Source: Lachnospiraceae bacterium JLR.KK002 (GTDB lineage: Bacteria > Bacillota > Clostridia > Lachnospirales > Lachnospiraceae). From it: a DNA stretch of 64,000 bases. The position numbers were made by a program, and so were the translations under genes. Under the pieces are notes generated by a model. The model was not told where the DNA came from. It was given only the letters and a program-made list of their open reading frames with translations, and ran no database searches. The stretch spans positions 682,001 through 746,000 of the forward strand of contig JAYMNP010000001.1 of assembly GCA_036941025.1 (NCBI GenBank), written 5' to 3'. Below, piece after piece: positions 35,010-44,333 of this stretch. Numbering within the stretch: position 1 is the first letter of the stretch; each line of letters opens with the position of its first letter.

Positions 35010-35654
35010 ATGGAAAAAGAAATATCACAGGCGGTTGTCCGCAGAATGCCGAGATATTACAGGTATCTGGGAGAACTTCTGGACGATGGGGTGGAACGGA
35101 TTTCCTCCAATGAACTTAGTACGAGAATGCGCGTCACTGCGTCTCAGATTCGGCAGGATCTGAATAATTTCGGCGGTTTTGGCCAGCAGGGATACGGATA
35201 TAATGTAAAATATCTTTATGATGAAATCGGCAAAATCCTGGGAATCAACCACCAGCATAATATCATCGTAGTGGGAGCCGGGAACCTGGGTCAGGCCCTT
35301 GCCAATTATATCAAATTTGAAAAAAGAGGATTTGTAATTATCGGCCTGTTTGATGTGAATCCGGCTTTGAAAGGCATTTCCGTCCGGGGGATTAAGGTTC
35401 GGATGGTGGAAGAACTGGAGGAATTTCTCAGAGGGAATCAGGTGGATATCGCAGCCCTTACCCTGCCCAAGGAAAAAGCCGATCAGGTGGCCAATATGCT
35501 GGTGAGTCTCGGAATTAACGCCATCTGGAATTTCGCGCATCTGGATCTGGAGCTGCCGGAACATGTGGTGGTGGAAAATGTACATCTCTCTGACAGCCTG
35601 ATGCAGTTATCTTATAACATTGCCAATCAGCGAAAACCAAAAGATAAGAAGTGA
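35010..35654 (+). CDS. rex: redox-sensing transcriptional repressor Rex
   Basis: DNA-binding repressor that senses the NADH/NAD+ ratio and controls fermentation genes. 214 residues. N-terminal winged helix: AVVRRMPRYYRYLGELLDDG, then RMRVTASQIRQDLNNFGGFG (recognition helix region). The Rossmann domain has VVGAGNLGQALANYIKF, followed by GLFDVNPALKGISVRG. C-terminal swapped helix near the end, SDSLMQLSYNIAN. A GGAGG site precedes the ATG at 35010. All core parts are present. Confidence 0.97.
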   Translation: MEKEISQAVVRRMPRYYRYLGELLDDGVERISSNELSTRMRVTASQIRQDLNNFGGFGQQGYGYNVKYLYDEIGKILGINHQHNIIVVGAGNLGQALANYIKFEKRGFVIIGLFDVNPALKGISVRGIKVRMVEELEEFLRGNQVDIAALTLPKEKADQVANMLVSLGINAIWNFAHLDLELPEHVVVENVHLSDSLMQLSYNIANQRKPKDKK

Positions 35655-35658
35655 TAAA

Positions 35659-36285
35659 ATGGGGAAAAGAAAAAACACAGGCCATGGATTTGACAGAATT
35701 GTACAGGAGAAGAATCTTCCTCCGCTGGTACTGGACCAGAAATGGCATCATCTGTTTTCAGAAGACGGAAAACCTGCCAGAATTGCCAGGCTGGAGCAAA
35801 AGGTCAGCGGCCATCTGTCAAGACAGGGACATTTGAATCAGGAAAAAAAGGATTTAAAATCATTAAAAACCAAACTGATGAAAAATATTGTGGCAAATAT
35901 GGATGAAATCGGGGAAGAGGGGCAGGAAACCCCAAAGCTGCAGGAGGACAGAAGGCTGATCACTGAAATTAACCAGCGTATGGAGGCCTGCCGGCAGGAA
36001 CTGGAAGATTTGCAGGAGCTGATGAGAATGGATAACGAGCAGCTTATGATTGAAACCATGGAATACTGTTACGGTATTATGAACAGCAACGAGACGGAGC
36101 GGGAAGAACTGGCTGACTGGATTGGCAGAACCCGCGTGGAACTGAAGAAAAAAATCATACGCAAGGACATCATAGAAGATAAAAACCGGGAAATCTATAC
36201 GTATCTTCATGATGTATTCGGAGCCCAGGTAATCGGGGCCTTTGATTTGAAGTATGGAGACGAATATAAAAAAGCAAAGAAATAA
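35659..36285 (+). CDS. hypothetical coiled-coil protein
   Basis: A 208-residue protein from the ATG at 35659, 4 bp after the rex stop, so likely co-transcribed with it. The N-terminal about 65 residues are basic (GKRKNTGHGFDRIVQEKNLP); the middle (about 65-175) is heptad-like and charged, a predicted coiled coil. The C-terminus TYLHDVFGAQVIGAFDLKYG is the most conserved-looking part. There are no signal peptide, membrane segments or known motif. I do not recognise the family. Confidence 0.7.
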   Translation: MGKRKNTGHGFDRIVQEKNLPPLVLDQKWHHLFSEDGKPARIARLEQKVSGHLSRQGHLNQEKKDLKSLKTKLMKNIVANMDEIGEEGQETPKLQEDRRLITEINQRMEACRQELEDLQELMRMDNEQLMIETMEYCYGIMNSNETEREELADWIGRTRVELKKKIIRKDIIEDKNREIYTYLHDVFGAQVIGAFDLKYGDEYKKAKK

Positions 36286-36323
36286 AAGACAGTCCTGACA
36301 GAACCGGCCAGGGGTGTCTTTTT
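36284..36323 (+). terminator. terminator after the rex operon
   Basis: AAAGACAGTCCTG and CAGGGGTGTCTTT pair with two mismatches around a short loop and are followed by a T-run (TTTTT). It directly follows the stop of the coiled-coil protein gene. Confidence 0.65.
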
Positions 36324-36440
36324 ATGCACAGGCCCATGCAGAGGAAATATATGACGTCGCAGCAGCGCACAGGCTGCAGGACGGGCAGGAGGAATTTTTC
36401 TGTCCGGCGCACGCAGTTCTGTATTTACAGGAGGAAAGGT

Positions 36441-37979
36441 ATGAAAATTCTGGTTGACGGCAGACAGATGAAACAGTGTGATAAAAATACCATAGAACAT
36501 TTCAGAATTCCGTCTCTGGTTCTGATGGAGCGGGCGGCACTGGGAACAGTGGAAGAGATTATATCCTGTTTTCCCGGAAAAGAGCAGGTTTCGGCTCTGG
36601 TGGTCTGCGGATACGGCAATAATGGCGGAGACGGACTGGCCATTGGACGTATGCTTTTGCAGAAAGGATATGACGTTACGGTAGTAATGCCGGAAGAAGG
36701 GCACCCGTCAGAGGAGACCGCAGTTCAGATGGAAATTCTTTGTGCGTATGGAATTGCGGTGGAACATAAACTGCCGGAACGGGAGTTTGACGTGGTTGTG
36801 GACGCATTGTTCGGCATTGGGCTCAGCAGGAATCCCGAAGGGATTTACAGAGAATACCTGACGGCAATGAACGGATTACAGGGACTGAAAATTGCTGTGG
36901 ATATTCCCTCAGGCGTTCATGCAGATACCGGAACAGTGATGGGAACTGCTTTCCGGGCAGATAAAACCGTTACCTTTGCCTTTGCCAAACCGGGGCTGTT
37001 GCTGTATCCGGGCGCTGGCTGTGCAGGGACAGTTCTGGTGAAAGACATCGGTATCGGAAAGGAGAGCTTTCTGGAAGAGAAACCCTCTTTGTACTGTATG
37101 GAAGAAAAGGATTTGGCCAGGCTTCCCAGGCGCAGGCCCGATTCCAATAAGGGAAGTTATGGAAAAGTGCTGACAGTGGCAGGATGTAAAAATATGGCCG
37201 GAGCAGCTTTTTTCAGTGCAAAAGCCGCTTATGTAACAGGAGCGGGCCTTGTGCGGATGTTTACGGAGGAATCCAACCGGATTATTTTGCAGCAGCTTCT
37301 GCCGGAAGCTATTCTGACCACTTATGAAGGCACAAAATTTCTGGCAGAGCTCCTGCCGGAAGTATTGCACTGGCCTTCCGTTATCGTGGCAGGGCCAGGT
37401 CTCGGTACCGGAAAAACGGCCCGGAAACTGGTGAAACTGGTCTTAAAATATGCGGAAGTGCCGGTCATTCTGGATGCCGACGGACTGAATCTGACAGCAG
37501 AGCATCCGGAATGGCTGAAACTGGCGAAAGCTCCGGTTATAGTAACGCCTCATCCGGGAGAGATGGCGAGGCTCACGGGAAAGAGCATTTCTGATATTCA
37601 GAAACAGTTATTACAGACTGCGCGGGATTTTGCAGGAGAATATCATGTCATATGTGTGCTGAAAGACGCCAGAACCATAACGACTCTTTCCGACGGAACG
37701 ACCTGGATTAATACCAGCGGAAATAACGGTATGGCCACAGCAGGTTCCGGTGATGTGCTTACCGGTATACTGGCAGGGCTGATAGCCCAGGGAATGACGG
37801 CGCAGAAAGCGGCAGCCCTGGGAGTGTATCTTCACGGAGCGGGGGCAGACCGGCAGGTAGCTGAAACCGGAGTCCGGGCTATGATGGCACAGGATATTAT
37901 TGAGGGAACTGCCGCTGTGCTCCGGGAATATGATGCCAGGCCGGCAGGCGGAACGAGTTCCGGTATTCAGACAGAATGA
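36441..37979 (+). CDS. nnr: bifunctional NAD(P)HX epimerase/ADP-dependent dehydratase
   Basis: Repairs hydrated, damaged NADH and NADPH. The start is the ATG at 36441 after AGGAGG; the frame to 36324 has no ribosome site. 512 residues. The N-terminal epimerase (YjeF_N) shows CGYGNNGGDGLAIGRML, DALFGIGLSRNPEG and VDIPSGVHADTG. The C-terminal dehydratase (ribokinase-like) shows VAGPGLGTGKTARKL, VTPHPGEMARLTG, and the catalytic TAGSGDVLTGILAGLIAQG. It ends 15 bp before alr; the two are adjacent in many Clostridia. Confidence 0.95.
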   Translation: MKILVDGRQMKQCDKNTIEHFRIPSLVLMERAALGTVEEIISCFPGKEQVSALVVCGYGNNGGDGLAIGRMLLQKGYDVTVVMPEEGHPSEETAVQMEILCAYGIAVEHKLPEREFDVVVDALFGIGLSRNPEGIYREYLTAMNGLQGLKIAVDIPSGVHADTGTVMGTAFRADKTVTFAFAKPGLLLYPGAGCAGTVLVKDIGIGKESFLEEKPSLYCMEEKDLARLPRRRPDSNKGSYGKVLTVAGCKNMAGAAFFSAKAAYVTGAGLVRMFTEESNRIILQQLLPEAILTTYEGTKFLAELLPEVLHWPSVIVAGPGLGTGKTARKLVKLVLKYAEVPVILDADGLNLTAEHPEWLKLAKAPVIVTPHPGEMARLTGKSISDIQKQLLQTARDFAGEYHVICVLKDARTITTLSDGTTWINTSGNNGMATAGSGDVLTGILAGLIAQGMTAQKAAALGVYLHGAGADRQVAETGVRAMMAQDIIEGTAAVLREYDARPAGGTSSGIQTE

Positions 37980-37993
37980 AAGAAGGTAAAAAC

Positions 37994-39163
37994 ATGAAAT
38001 CATACAGCAGAGTTTATGCGGAAGTCAGCCTGGACGCAATCCTTCACAATGTGGCAGGTATGCAGAAGCTCATCGGGCCGGATACCAGGATTATGGCAGT
38101 CATTAAAACAGACGGATACGGTCATGGAGCTGTCCCCATCGGAAAAGAGCTGGAGGAACTGGAAGTTATCTGGGGGTATGCCGTTGCCACGGTGGAAGAA
38201 GGGGAAATTCTGCGCAGACATAGTCTGAAAAAGCCCATACTGGTACTGGGAGCAGTGTTCCCGGAACAGTACGAGGCCCTTGGGGATTTGGATATCCGCC
38301 CTACGGTTTATTCCCTGAAACAGGCCCTGGAACTTTCAGCCTTTGCAGAAAAAGCCGGAAAAGATATTACCTTTCATATAAAAATAGACACGGGGCTGAG
38401 CCGGCTTGGATTCCAGGTTACACAGGAAGCGGCAGAGGAGATAGCACAGATTTCAGATATGCCGCATATGATAGCAGAAGGGGTATTTACACATTTTGCC
38501 AAATCAGATTCCAGAGACAAGACCATGGCGCAGGAACAGATAGAGCAGTTTCAGAAAATGACGGAAATGCTGGCGGAACGGGGCGTATCGGTTCCCATTC
38601 ACCATTGCGCCAACAGCGCGGCCATTATTGATTTGCCCCAGGCCAATATGAATCTGGTTCGGGCCGGAATCAGCCTCTATGGCATGTGGCCCTCCGATGA
38701 GGTGGAGAAAAAACGACTGGATTTGCAGCCGGTTCTTTCCTTAAAGAGCAGGATTGTGTTCCTGAAAGAACTGGAAAAGGGAAGAACCATCAGTTACGGG
38801 GCAACCTATGAGACGGTCGGCAGCCGGAAAATTGCCACCATTCCGGTGGGGTATGGGGACGGGTATCCCAGAAGCCTGTCCAACCGGGGGTATGTGCTGA
38901 TTCGCGGCAGAAAAGCTCCCATCTGCGGACGTATCTGTATGGACCAGTTTATGGTAGATGTAACCCATATTCCGGGCGTACAGGAGGGAGACGTGGTAAC
39001 CCTGGTGGGTTCAGACGGGGGAGCCTGCATTACCATGGAAGAAATCGGAGACTTATCCGGCCGGTTCAACTATGAATTTGCCTGCGATCTGGGCAGGCGT
39101 ATTCCCAGGGTTTACCGGAAGGAAGAGAAGATTACCGAAACCAGAGACTGTTTTGGAGAATAG
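37994..39163 (+). CDS. alr: alanine racemase
   Basis: PLP enzyme that makes D-alanine for peptidoglycan. 389 residues from the ATG at 37994, seven bases after AAGAAGG. The PLP lysine is in AVIKTDGYGHGAVPIG (usually VKADAYGHG). Other motifs: FHIKIDTGLSRLGFQ, VFTHFAKSDSRD, HHCANSAAI and the C-terminal catalytic Tyr in ISYGATYETVG. GYGDGYPRSLSNRG lies in the C-terminal barrel. Its place between nnr and a MazF-type gene follows the order known from Bacilli. Confidence 0.97.
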   Translation: MKSYSRVYAEVSLDAILHNVAGMQKLIGPDTRIMAVIKTDGYGHGAVPIGKELEELEVIWGYAVATVEEGEILRRHSLKKPILVLGAVFPEQYEALGDLDIRPTVYSLKQALELSAFAEKAGKDITFHIKIDTGLSRLGFQVTQEAAEEIAQISDMPHMIAEGVFTHFAKSDSRDKTMAQEQIEQFQKMTEMLAERGVSVPIHHCANSAAIIDLPQANMNLVRAGISLYGMWPSDEVEKKRLDLQPVLSLKSRIVFLKELEKGRTISYGATYETVGSRKIATIPVGYGDGYPRSLSNRGYVLIRGRKAPICGRICMDQFMVDVTHIPGVQEGDVVTLVGSDGGACITMEEIGDLSGRFNYEFACDLGRRIPRVYRKEEKITETRDCFGE

Positions 39164-39222
39164 AATACTTTTGGAATAAACTGTATACACACGAAAAAAT
39201 TGGGAACAATAGGAAATGAAAT

Positions 39223-39245
39223 CACAGCCGGAACTTCCGGCTGTG
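39223..39245. promoter_or_regulatory. 23-bp palindrome upstream of mazF
   Basis: CACAGCCGGAA and its exact complement around one central base. No T-run follows, so it may be an operator or weak terminator. Confidence 0.4.
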
Positions 39246-39279
39246 GAAATAACCTATAGAGTTTTGGAGTGTGAGAAAA

Positions 39280-39627
39280 GTGATTATTCATAGAGGAGAT
39301 ATTTATTATGCGGATCTGCGTCCGGTGGTAGGATCTGAACAGGGAGGAATCCGGCCGGTTCTGATTATACAGAATGATGTGGGGAACCGGCACAGCCCTA
39401 CGGTAATCTGTGCGGCCATTACATCTAAGATGAACAAGGCAAAACTTCCCACCCATGTGGAACTGGAAGCAACGAAATATGATCTGATGAAAGATTCTGT
39501 GGTGTTGCTGGAACAGCTCCGCACTATTGACAAACAACGTCTGAAGGACAGAGTCTGCCGGCTGGACAGTGATATTTTGAAAAAAGTAGACAGAGCACTT
39601 GAAATCAGTTTGGAATTGTATACATAA
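39280..39627 (+). CDS. mazF: MazF/EndoA-type endoribonuclease toxin
   Basis: An mRNA-cutting toxin of the MazF/PemK family. The protein is 115 residues from the GTG at 39280; another GTG at 39271 is also possible. Seen: [20 protein letters not shown] (substrate loop and catalytic Arg region), [22 protein letters not shown], and the conserved [13 protein letters not shown]. Its position after alr matches EndoA of Bacillus, but no antitoxin gene lies between alr and it. The cut site cannot be told from sequence. Confidence 0.92.
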   Translation: MIIHRGDIYYADLRPVVGSEQGGIRPVLIIQNDVGNRHSPTVICAAITSKMNKAKLPTHVELEATKYDLMKDSVVLLEQLRTIDKQRLKDRVCRLDSDILKKVDRALEISLELYT

Positions 39628-39630
39628 ATC

Positions 39631-39659
39631 TTGACTAATATACCCTGAAATGGTATATT
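39631..39659 (+). promoter_or_regulatory. putative promoter of the CBS-domain protein gene
   Basis: TTGACT (39631-39636) and TATATT (39654-39659), 17 bp apart, about 40 bp before the start of the following gene. The part AATATACC...GGTATATT within it also forms a short hairpin. Confidence 0.55.
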
Positions 39660-39700
39660 TCAAGTGTTTGAGAATACAAATGCAAAAGGAGTAGAAGGGA

Positions 39701-41074
39701 ATGGACGATGGCGGGAGTCCGGTCATAGGACTGATAGTATTTTTTTTGTTGGTGGCGGTAAACGGAGGGCTGTACGGATTTCTGACGGCTCTGGAGGAAG
39801 TTTCCGAGAGCCGGGTGTCAAAACGGGCGGAGGAAGGCAGTAAACAGGCGGCCTGGCTTTTGAAGGTGATGGATTCGCCTTATAAAATCAGACATACCAT
39901 ACAGGTGATGGTAACATTTGTCAGCGGTGTGTTTGGGATTTATCAGATTCGCCTTCTGGGAAATATTCTGATTCACAGCTTTCTGGAGCAGGGAACGGGG
40001 ACGGCGTTCAGGGTTCTTTGTTTCGGGCTGGCGGCAGTGACCGGGATTTTTCTTTTTGCAGTGCCGGGAATTATTGCACCTCAGAAAATTGCTGCCAGAC
40101 GGCCGGAACGATGGCTGTTCGCCCTGGCGGGCGTCATCCATGGCATGACAAATATTCTGAAAATATATATGTATCCGGCCGAAAAGCTGTCCAATCTGGT
40201 GGTAAGGATTGCAGGCATAGACCCTGATGCCAGCTTTGATGACGTAACCGAAGAGGAAATTATTTCCATGGTAAAAGAAGGGCATGAGCAGGGAGTGCTG
40301 CAGGCCAGTGAAGCAGAGATGATTCACAATATTTTTGCCTTTGATGACAAGGAAGCCAAGGATATTATGACCCATCGCAAACATGTGGCTGCCATTGAGG
40401 GAAGGATGCAGCTTAAGGATGTGCTGGAATTTATTCTGGAAGGGAATAATTCCAGATTTCCGGTATACCGGGAGGATATTGATAATATTATTGGTATCAT
40501 ACATATGAAGGATGTTATGATAGAAAGCCGGAAGGGAGAGCGCCTGGACTGGGCAGTGGAAGATATCCCAGGGCTGGTGCGGGAAGCGGTTTTTATTCCG
40601 GAGACAAGAAATATCAACGATTTGTTCAAGGGTATGCAGTCCAGAAAAAATCACATGGTAATCGTGGTGGATGAATATGGACAGACAGCCGGAATTGTGG
40701 CCATGGAGGATATTCTGGAAGAAATTGTAGGAAATATTTTTGATGAATATGACGAAGAGGAAACCATGATTATCAGCCAGCCGGACGGGAGCTTTCTGAT
40801 GAATGGCATGGCTCCCTTTGACGAAGTATGCACTATTCTGGATTTGACGCTGGAAGAAGCGGATTATGAGACTCTGAACGGATTTCTGATTTCCCTGATT
40901 GGAAAAATACCGGGGGAACACGAACAGTTTGAACTGGACTGTCAGGGATGGCATTTTCATGTATGTTCCGTAAGGGACAAGATTATCCATACGGTGAAAG
41001 TGACAAAATGTCCGGAAGCGGAAGAAAACCAGTCAGCAGAATCTTGTCAGAATGACGGGAACGTGATAGAATAA
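39701..41074 (+). CDS. CNNM/CorC-type membrane protein with CBS domains
   Basis: A 457-residue protein of the HlyC/CorC (CNNM) family, linked to Mg2+ or Co2+ efflux. N-terminal CNNM domain with three to four membrane helices (about residues 6-28, 62-90, 105-130). The CBS pair lies at about 210-330: AKDIMTHRKHVAAIEG, NNSRFPVYREDIDNIIGIIH and VVDEYGQTAGIVAMEDILEE. The C-terminal transporter-associated domain is present (about 350-430). AAAGGAG precedes the ATG. The old name 'hemolysin' is misleading. The transported ion is not shown by the sequence. Confidence 0.9.
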   Translation: MDDGGSPVIGLIVFFLLVAVNGGLYGFLTALEEVSESRVSKRAEEGSKQAAWLLKVMDSPYKIRHTIQVMVTFVSGVFGIYQIRLLGNILIHSFLEQGTGTAFRVLCFGLAAVTGIFLFAVPGIIAPQKIAARRPERWLFALAGVIHGMTNILKIYMYPAEKLSNLVVRIAGIDPDASFDDVTEEEIISMVKEGHEQGVLQASEAEMIHNIFAFDDKEAKDIMTHRKHVAAIEGRMQLKDVLEFILEGNNSRFPVYREDIDNIIGIIHMKDVMIESRKGERLDWAVEDIPGLVREAVFIPETRNINDLFKGMQSRKNHMVIVVDEYGQTAGIVAMEDILEEIVGNIFDEYDEEETMIISQPDGSFLMNGMAPFDEVCTILDLTLEEADYETLNGFLISLIGKIPGEHEQFELDCQGWHFHVCSVRDKIIHTVKVTKCPEAEENQSAESCQNDGNVIE

Positions 41075-41155
41075 TAAAATATAAGGTGGAATGTGCAGTG
41101 ACCACACACTGACAACAGGAAACAGCAGGAAAAAGAACAGAAAAGAGGAAACCAT

Positions 41156-41884
41156 ATGTCAGGACATTCTAAATTTGCCAATATCAAGCATAAAAAAGAG
41201 AAAAATGATGCGGCAAAAGGAAAGATTTTTACAATTATCGGAAGAGAACTTGCAGTTGCGGTGAAAGAAGGCGGGCCGGATCCGGCCAACAACAGCAGAC
41301 TCCGGGATGTGATTGCAAAAGCCAAGGCCAATAACATGCCCAATGATACCATTGACCGGGGCATTAAAAAGGCAGCCGGAGACGCCGGGTCTGTCAATTA
41401 TGAATTTGTATCTTACGAAGGGTACGGCCCCAACGGGACGGCCATTATCGTGGACGCTCTGACAGATAATAAGAACCGTACTGCTGCCAATGTAAGAAGT
41501 GCATTTACCAAAGGATACGGAAATGTGGGAACACCTGGATGTGTCTCCTACATGTTTGATAAAAAAGGACAGATTATCATTGATAAGGAAGAATGTGATC
41601 TGGAGGCCGATGACCTGATGATGACGGCGCTGGACGCGGGAGCAGAAGATTTTTCCGAGGAGGAAGACAGTTATGAGGTAATTACCGACCCGGATGCTTT
41701 CAGTGAAGTACGTCAGAAGCTGGAGGAAGCCGGAATTGCCATGGTCTCTGCGGAAGTGACCATGATACCCCAGACCTGGGTGGAACTGACAGATGAAACA
41801 GCCATTAAGAATCTGCAGAAAACACTGGATCTTCTGGATGAGGACGATGATGTGCAGGCGGTTTATCATAACTGGGATGAGTAA
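41156..41884 (+). CDS. yebC: YebC/PmpR-family transcription/translation factor
   Basis: A DNA/RNA-binding factor of the YebC/TACO1 family; some members help ribosomes with proline runs. 242 residues, beginning [20 protein letters not shown], the family start. Other parts: [22 protein letters not shown] and [19 protein letters not shown]. The C-terminal part is acidic. It ends with GAGTAA directly before a terminator hairpin. Confidence 0.96.
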   Translation: MSGHSKFANIKHKKEKNDAAKGKIFTIIGRELAVAVKEGGPDPANNSRLRDVIAKAKANNMPNDTIDRGIKKAAGDAGSVNYEFVSYEGYGPNGTAIIVDALTDNKNRTAANVRSAFTKGYGNVGTPGCVSYMFDKKGQIIIDKEECDLEADDLMMTALDAGAEDFSEEEDSYEVITDPDAFSEVRQKLEEAGIAMVSAEVTMIPQTWVELTDETAIKNLQKTLDLLDEDDDVQAVYHNWDE

Positions 41885-41911
41885 AAAATCACCGCTTGCG
41901 AGTGATTTTTT
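41883..41911 (+). terminator. terminator after yebC
   Basis: AAAAAATCAC and GTGATTTTTT form a 10-bp stem around CGCTTGCGA and end in T6. The right arm is at the same time the beginning of the first 73-bp repeat. Confidence 0.75.
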
Positions 41912-42160
41912 ACGAAGACCTGCTTACAGAAGCGCATTGCAGCTTCTGTAAGAGGGATGGAACAGCGCCTGCGAGTGATTTTTTACGAAGACCTGCTTAC
42001 AGAAGCGCATTGCAGCTTCTGTAAGAGGGATGGAACAGCGCCTGCGAGTGATTTTTTACGAAGACCTGCTTACATAAGCCTGTTTGGGCTTATGTAAGAG
42101 GGATGAAAAGACAGGCCTGCGAGTGATTTTTCAGGAAGACCTGCTTACGGAGCGATTTTA
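41898..42160 (+). repeat. tandem structured repeats with compensating stem changes
   Basis: Three copies of a 73-75 bp unit (41898-41970, 41971-42043, 42044-42118) plus a partial fourth up to about 42160. Each begins GCGAGTGATTTTT and contains a hairpin: at 41923-41952 and 41996-42025 the stem is CTTACAGAAGC/GCTTCTGTAAG; at 42069-42098 it is CTTACATAAGCC/GGGCTTATGTAAG. Both sides have changed together, so pairing is kept. The role is unknown. Confidence 0.85.
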
Positions 42161-42316
42161 AGAAATCTGCTGGACAGATTGCAATTAATCTATTATAATC
42201 TAGTGTATGGAATAAAACAACAAAACTATAGAATCATTAACAGTTCCTCCGCTTATGCAGCTTTACAGGAAGAAAAAGCAGCAGGCGGCTGTTAGATGAA
42301 GTATAGGGGGATAAAG

Positions 42317-44065
42317 ATGCGAAATTTAAAGATCGGCACAAAACTTTTAGTAACATTTATGATCATCATTGTTATGTTCTGCGCAACAGTAGTGACTTCC
42401 GTTTCAGGATTGCAGGAGAATGCGGAGAAGTATTCTGAATTTTACAAAGTAGGATATCAGATTACAAATAAAGTCATGAGTATGCGCCGCGGGCTGCAGA
42501 TTATTGTGAAAGACCTTTCTTTTGTTACCATCGAAGATGAACCTGAAAAGACACAGGCCCATCTGGATGATATGGAGAAGGAACTGAAGCTGTTGCAGGA
42601 AAATGCCAACTGGCTCTTTGAACATTTTACCGGCGATTCTGAACTGCTGGATACCTTTGCAGATCAGATTGCTGAGGCAGTGGAATTACAGCAGTCTGTA
42701 ATTGATACCTCCGAAGTAAATATGGATGCGGCCAGAACCATGCTTCTTGACGAATACCAGCCGTTGGTGGACGGTGCCGTAAATACGCTGATAGAAATCA
42801 GTGCGGTTGCCGAAGAGAATGCGGAAAAAGATTATGAAGAAACCACAGAAATGCAGAAAACTCTGGTTAATCTGCAGCTTGGACTGGCAGCAGGAGCATT
42901 GGTGATTACGCTGATTCTCTCCCTCTATCTGACAAGGGGAATTACCAAACCTCTGCGGGAGGTGGAAAAAGCGGCAGAACAGATTGTGGAAGGCCATTTT
43001 GATGTCGAGGTTACATATAAGTCCAGAGACGAACTGGGCAGCCTTGCAAAGACCTTTAAGAATATGACGAATATTCTGGATGATGTCATTTCAGATGCTT
43101 CCAGACTTTTAAGCGAGATGGCAAACGGTAATTTTGATGTGCGTACACAGGCAGAAGAACGTTATGTTGGAAATTTCCAGAGTCTGCTGTTATCCATACG
43201 TAAATTAAACCGTGATTTAAGTTCTACACTGGGACAGATTAACCGCAGTGCGGATCAGGTGGCTTCCGGTTCTGACCAGGTATCCATCGGTGCGCAGGCC
43301 CTTTCTCAGGGTGCTACGGAGCAGGCGGCTGCAGTGGAAGAACTTGCAACTACCATTGCAGGTATTTCCCATCAGGTAAAAGATACTGCAGATAATGCTT
43401 TGCTGGCAAGAGACCAGTCCAGTGCTGCCGGCGACGAAGTAGAAGTATGCAATAACCAGATGCAGGATATGATGAATGCCATGGAAGAAATTACCCGTAC
43501 TTCCAACGAAATCGGTAAGATTATCAAAACCATTGAAGATATTGCTTTCCAGACCAACATACTGGCTCTCAATGCTGCTGTGGAGGCATCCCGTGCCGGA
43601 ATTGCAGGAAAAGGCTTTGCCGTTGTGGCAGATGAAGTTCGTAATCTGGCCAGCAAGAGTTCCGCAGCTTCCAAAGATACCGCAGAGCTGATTGAAAGTT
43701 CCATTAAGGCTGTGGCCCGCGGTACGGAAATTGCAGATTCTACCGCCCAGTCTCTGGTAAAAGTAGTGGAAGAAGTCCGTACGGCTTCCACCAAGGTAGA
43801 CCAGATTGCAGATGCGGCAGAAGACCAGGCAAGCGCAATCGAGCAGGTAACACTGGGCGTAGATCAGATTTCCAGCGTGGTTCAGACCAACTCTGCAACT
43901 GCGGAAGAGAGTGCGGCAGCCAGCCAGGAACTTTCCAACCAGGCAGAGATGCTCAAAGAACTGGTGGCAAAATTCATTTTGCGTGCAGAATATGCCATGG
44001 GATCTTCCAATACGGACGGATACGGCAGCGGGACGTCATCCATCAGTCATATAGATTTGGATTAA
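42317..44065 (+). CDS. methyl-accepting chemotaxis protein
   Basis: A chemoreceptor, 582 residues from the ATG at 42317 (GGGGGATAAAG upstream). TM1 is about 9-32, with a four-helix-bundle-type sensor (about 35-180). TM2 is [18 protein letters not shown] at about 188-207, followed by a HAMP domain ([18 protein letters not shown]). The signalling domain has [20 protein letters not shown] and [16 protein letters not shown]. The tip sequence and the long helical arms are intact. There is no C-terminal CheR-binding pentapeptide. It stands alone; no che genes are nearby. The ligand is unknown. Confidence 0.95.
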   Translation: MRNLKIGTKLLVTFMIIIVMFCATVVTSVSGLQENAEKYSEFYKVGYQITNKVMSMRRGLQIIVKDLSFVTIEDEPEKTQAHLDDMEKELKLLQENANWLFEHFTGDSELLDTFADQIAEAVELQQSVIDTSEVNMDAARTMLLDEYQPLVDGAVNTLIEISAVAEENAEKDYEETTEMQKTLVNLQLGLAAGALVITLILSLYLTRGITKPLREVEKAAEQIVEGHFDVEVTYKSRDELGSLAKTFKNMTNILDDVISDASRLLSEMANGNFDVRTQAEERYVGNFQSLLLSIRKLNRDLSSTLGQINRSADQVASGSDQVSIGAQALSQGATEQAAAVEELATTIAGISHQVKDTADNALLARDQSSAAGDEVEVCNNQMQDMMNAMEEITRTSNEIGKIIKTIEDIAFQTNILALNAAVEASRAGIAGKGFAVVADEVRNLASKSSAASKDTAELIESSIKAVARGTEIADSTAQSLVKVVEEVRTASTKVDQIADAAEDQASAIEQVTLGVDQISSVVQTNSATAEESAAASQELSNQAEMLKELVAKFILRAEYAMGSSNTDGYGSGTSSISHIDLD

Positions 44066-44072
44066 AACAGAA

Positions 44073-44112
44073 AAGGGGCTGTTGCACCTGGCGGTGTGGC
44101 AGCTTCTTTTTT
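44073..44112 (+). terminator. terminator after chemoreceptor gene
   Basis: A hairpin of AGGGGCTGTTGCACC with GGTGTGGCAGCTTC, with some mismatches, followed by TTTTTT. Confidence 0.6.
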
Positions 44113-44114
44113 GT

Positions 44115-44164
44115 CTTATAGGAAATACTGTGCCACGATAACGTGTGAAAGTATTTCCTGTAAG
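44115..44164 (+). other. long hairpin element upstream of metY
   Basis: CTTATAGGAAATACT (44115-44129) pairs with AGTATTTCCTGTAAG (44150-44164), with one G-U type mismatch. Its outer CTTAYA/TGTAAG ends match those of the hairpins at 41.9 kb, and GGGATG follows at about 44180. A second hairpin (CTCCG...CGGAG) follows at 44173-44204. Confidence 0.5.
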
Positions 44165-44241
44165 ATAAAGCCCTCCGGGCGGGATGCGCAGCTCGCGGAG
44201 AGGAAATTTACAGGAAAAAAGAAGGAAAGTATGGCATATAT

Positions 44242-44268
44242 TTGACATATGTGCTAAAATTGTATAAA
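44242..44268 (+). promoter_or_regulatory. possible promoter of metY
   Basis: TTGACA (44242-44247) and TATAAA (44263-44268), with a short 15-bp spacing, about 65 bp before the start. Confidence 0.4.
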
Positions 44269-44333
44269 AGAAATTTCTGGCAGCCATCTGCATTTTCAAA
44301 AGATGACTGTACATATGCAGGAGGAAGCGGTAC

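Noticed and set aside
36324..36440. Longer N-terminus for the NAD(P)HX repair enzyme
   Set aside because: The extension is Arg-rich and unlike the family; AGGAGG lies directly before the ATG at 36441.
41898..42160. CRISPR array
   Set aside because: Repeat units are 73-75 bp and continuous without variable spacers; no cas genes are near.
41885..42316. Small protein genes in the repeat region
   Set aside because: No frame with a start and ribosome site is conserved between the repeat units; the hairpins explain the conservation better.
44066..44333. S-box (SAM) riboswitch before metY
   Set aside because: None of the conserved S-box core (such as GGTGGAGGGACTGGCCC-like segments) is present in the leader.
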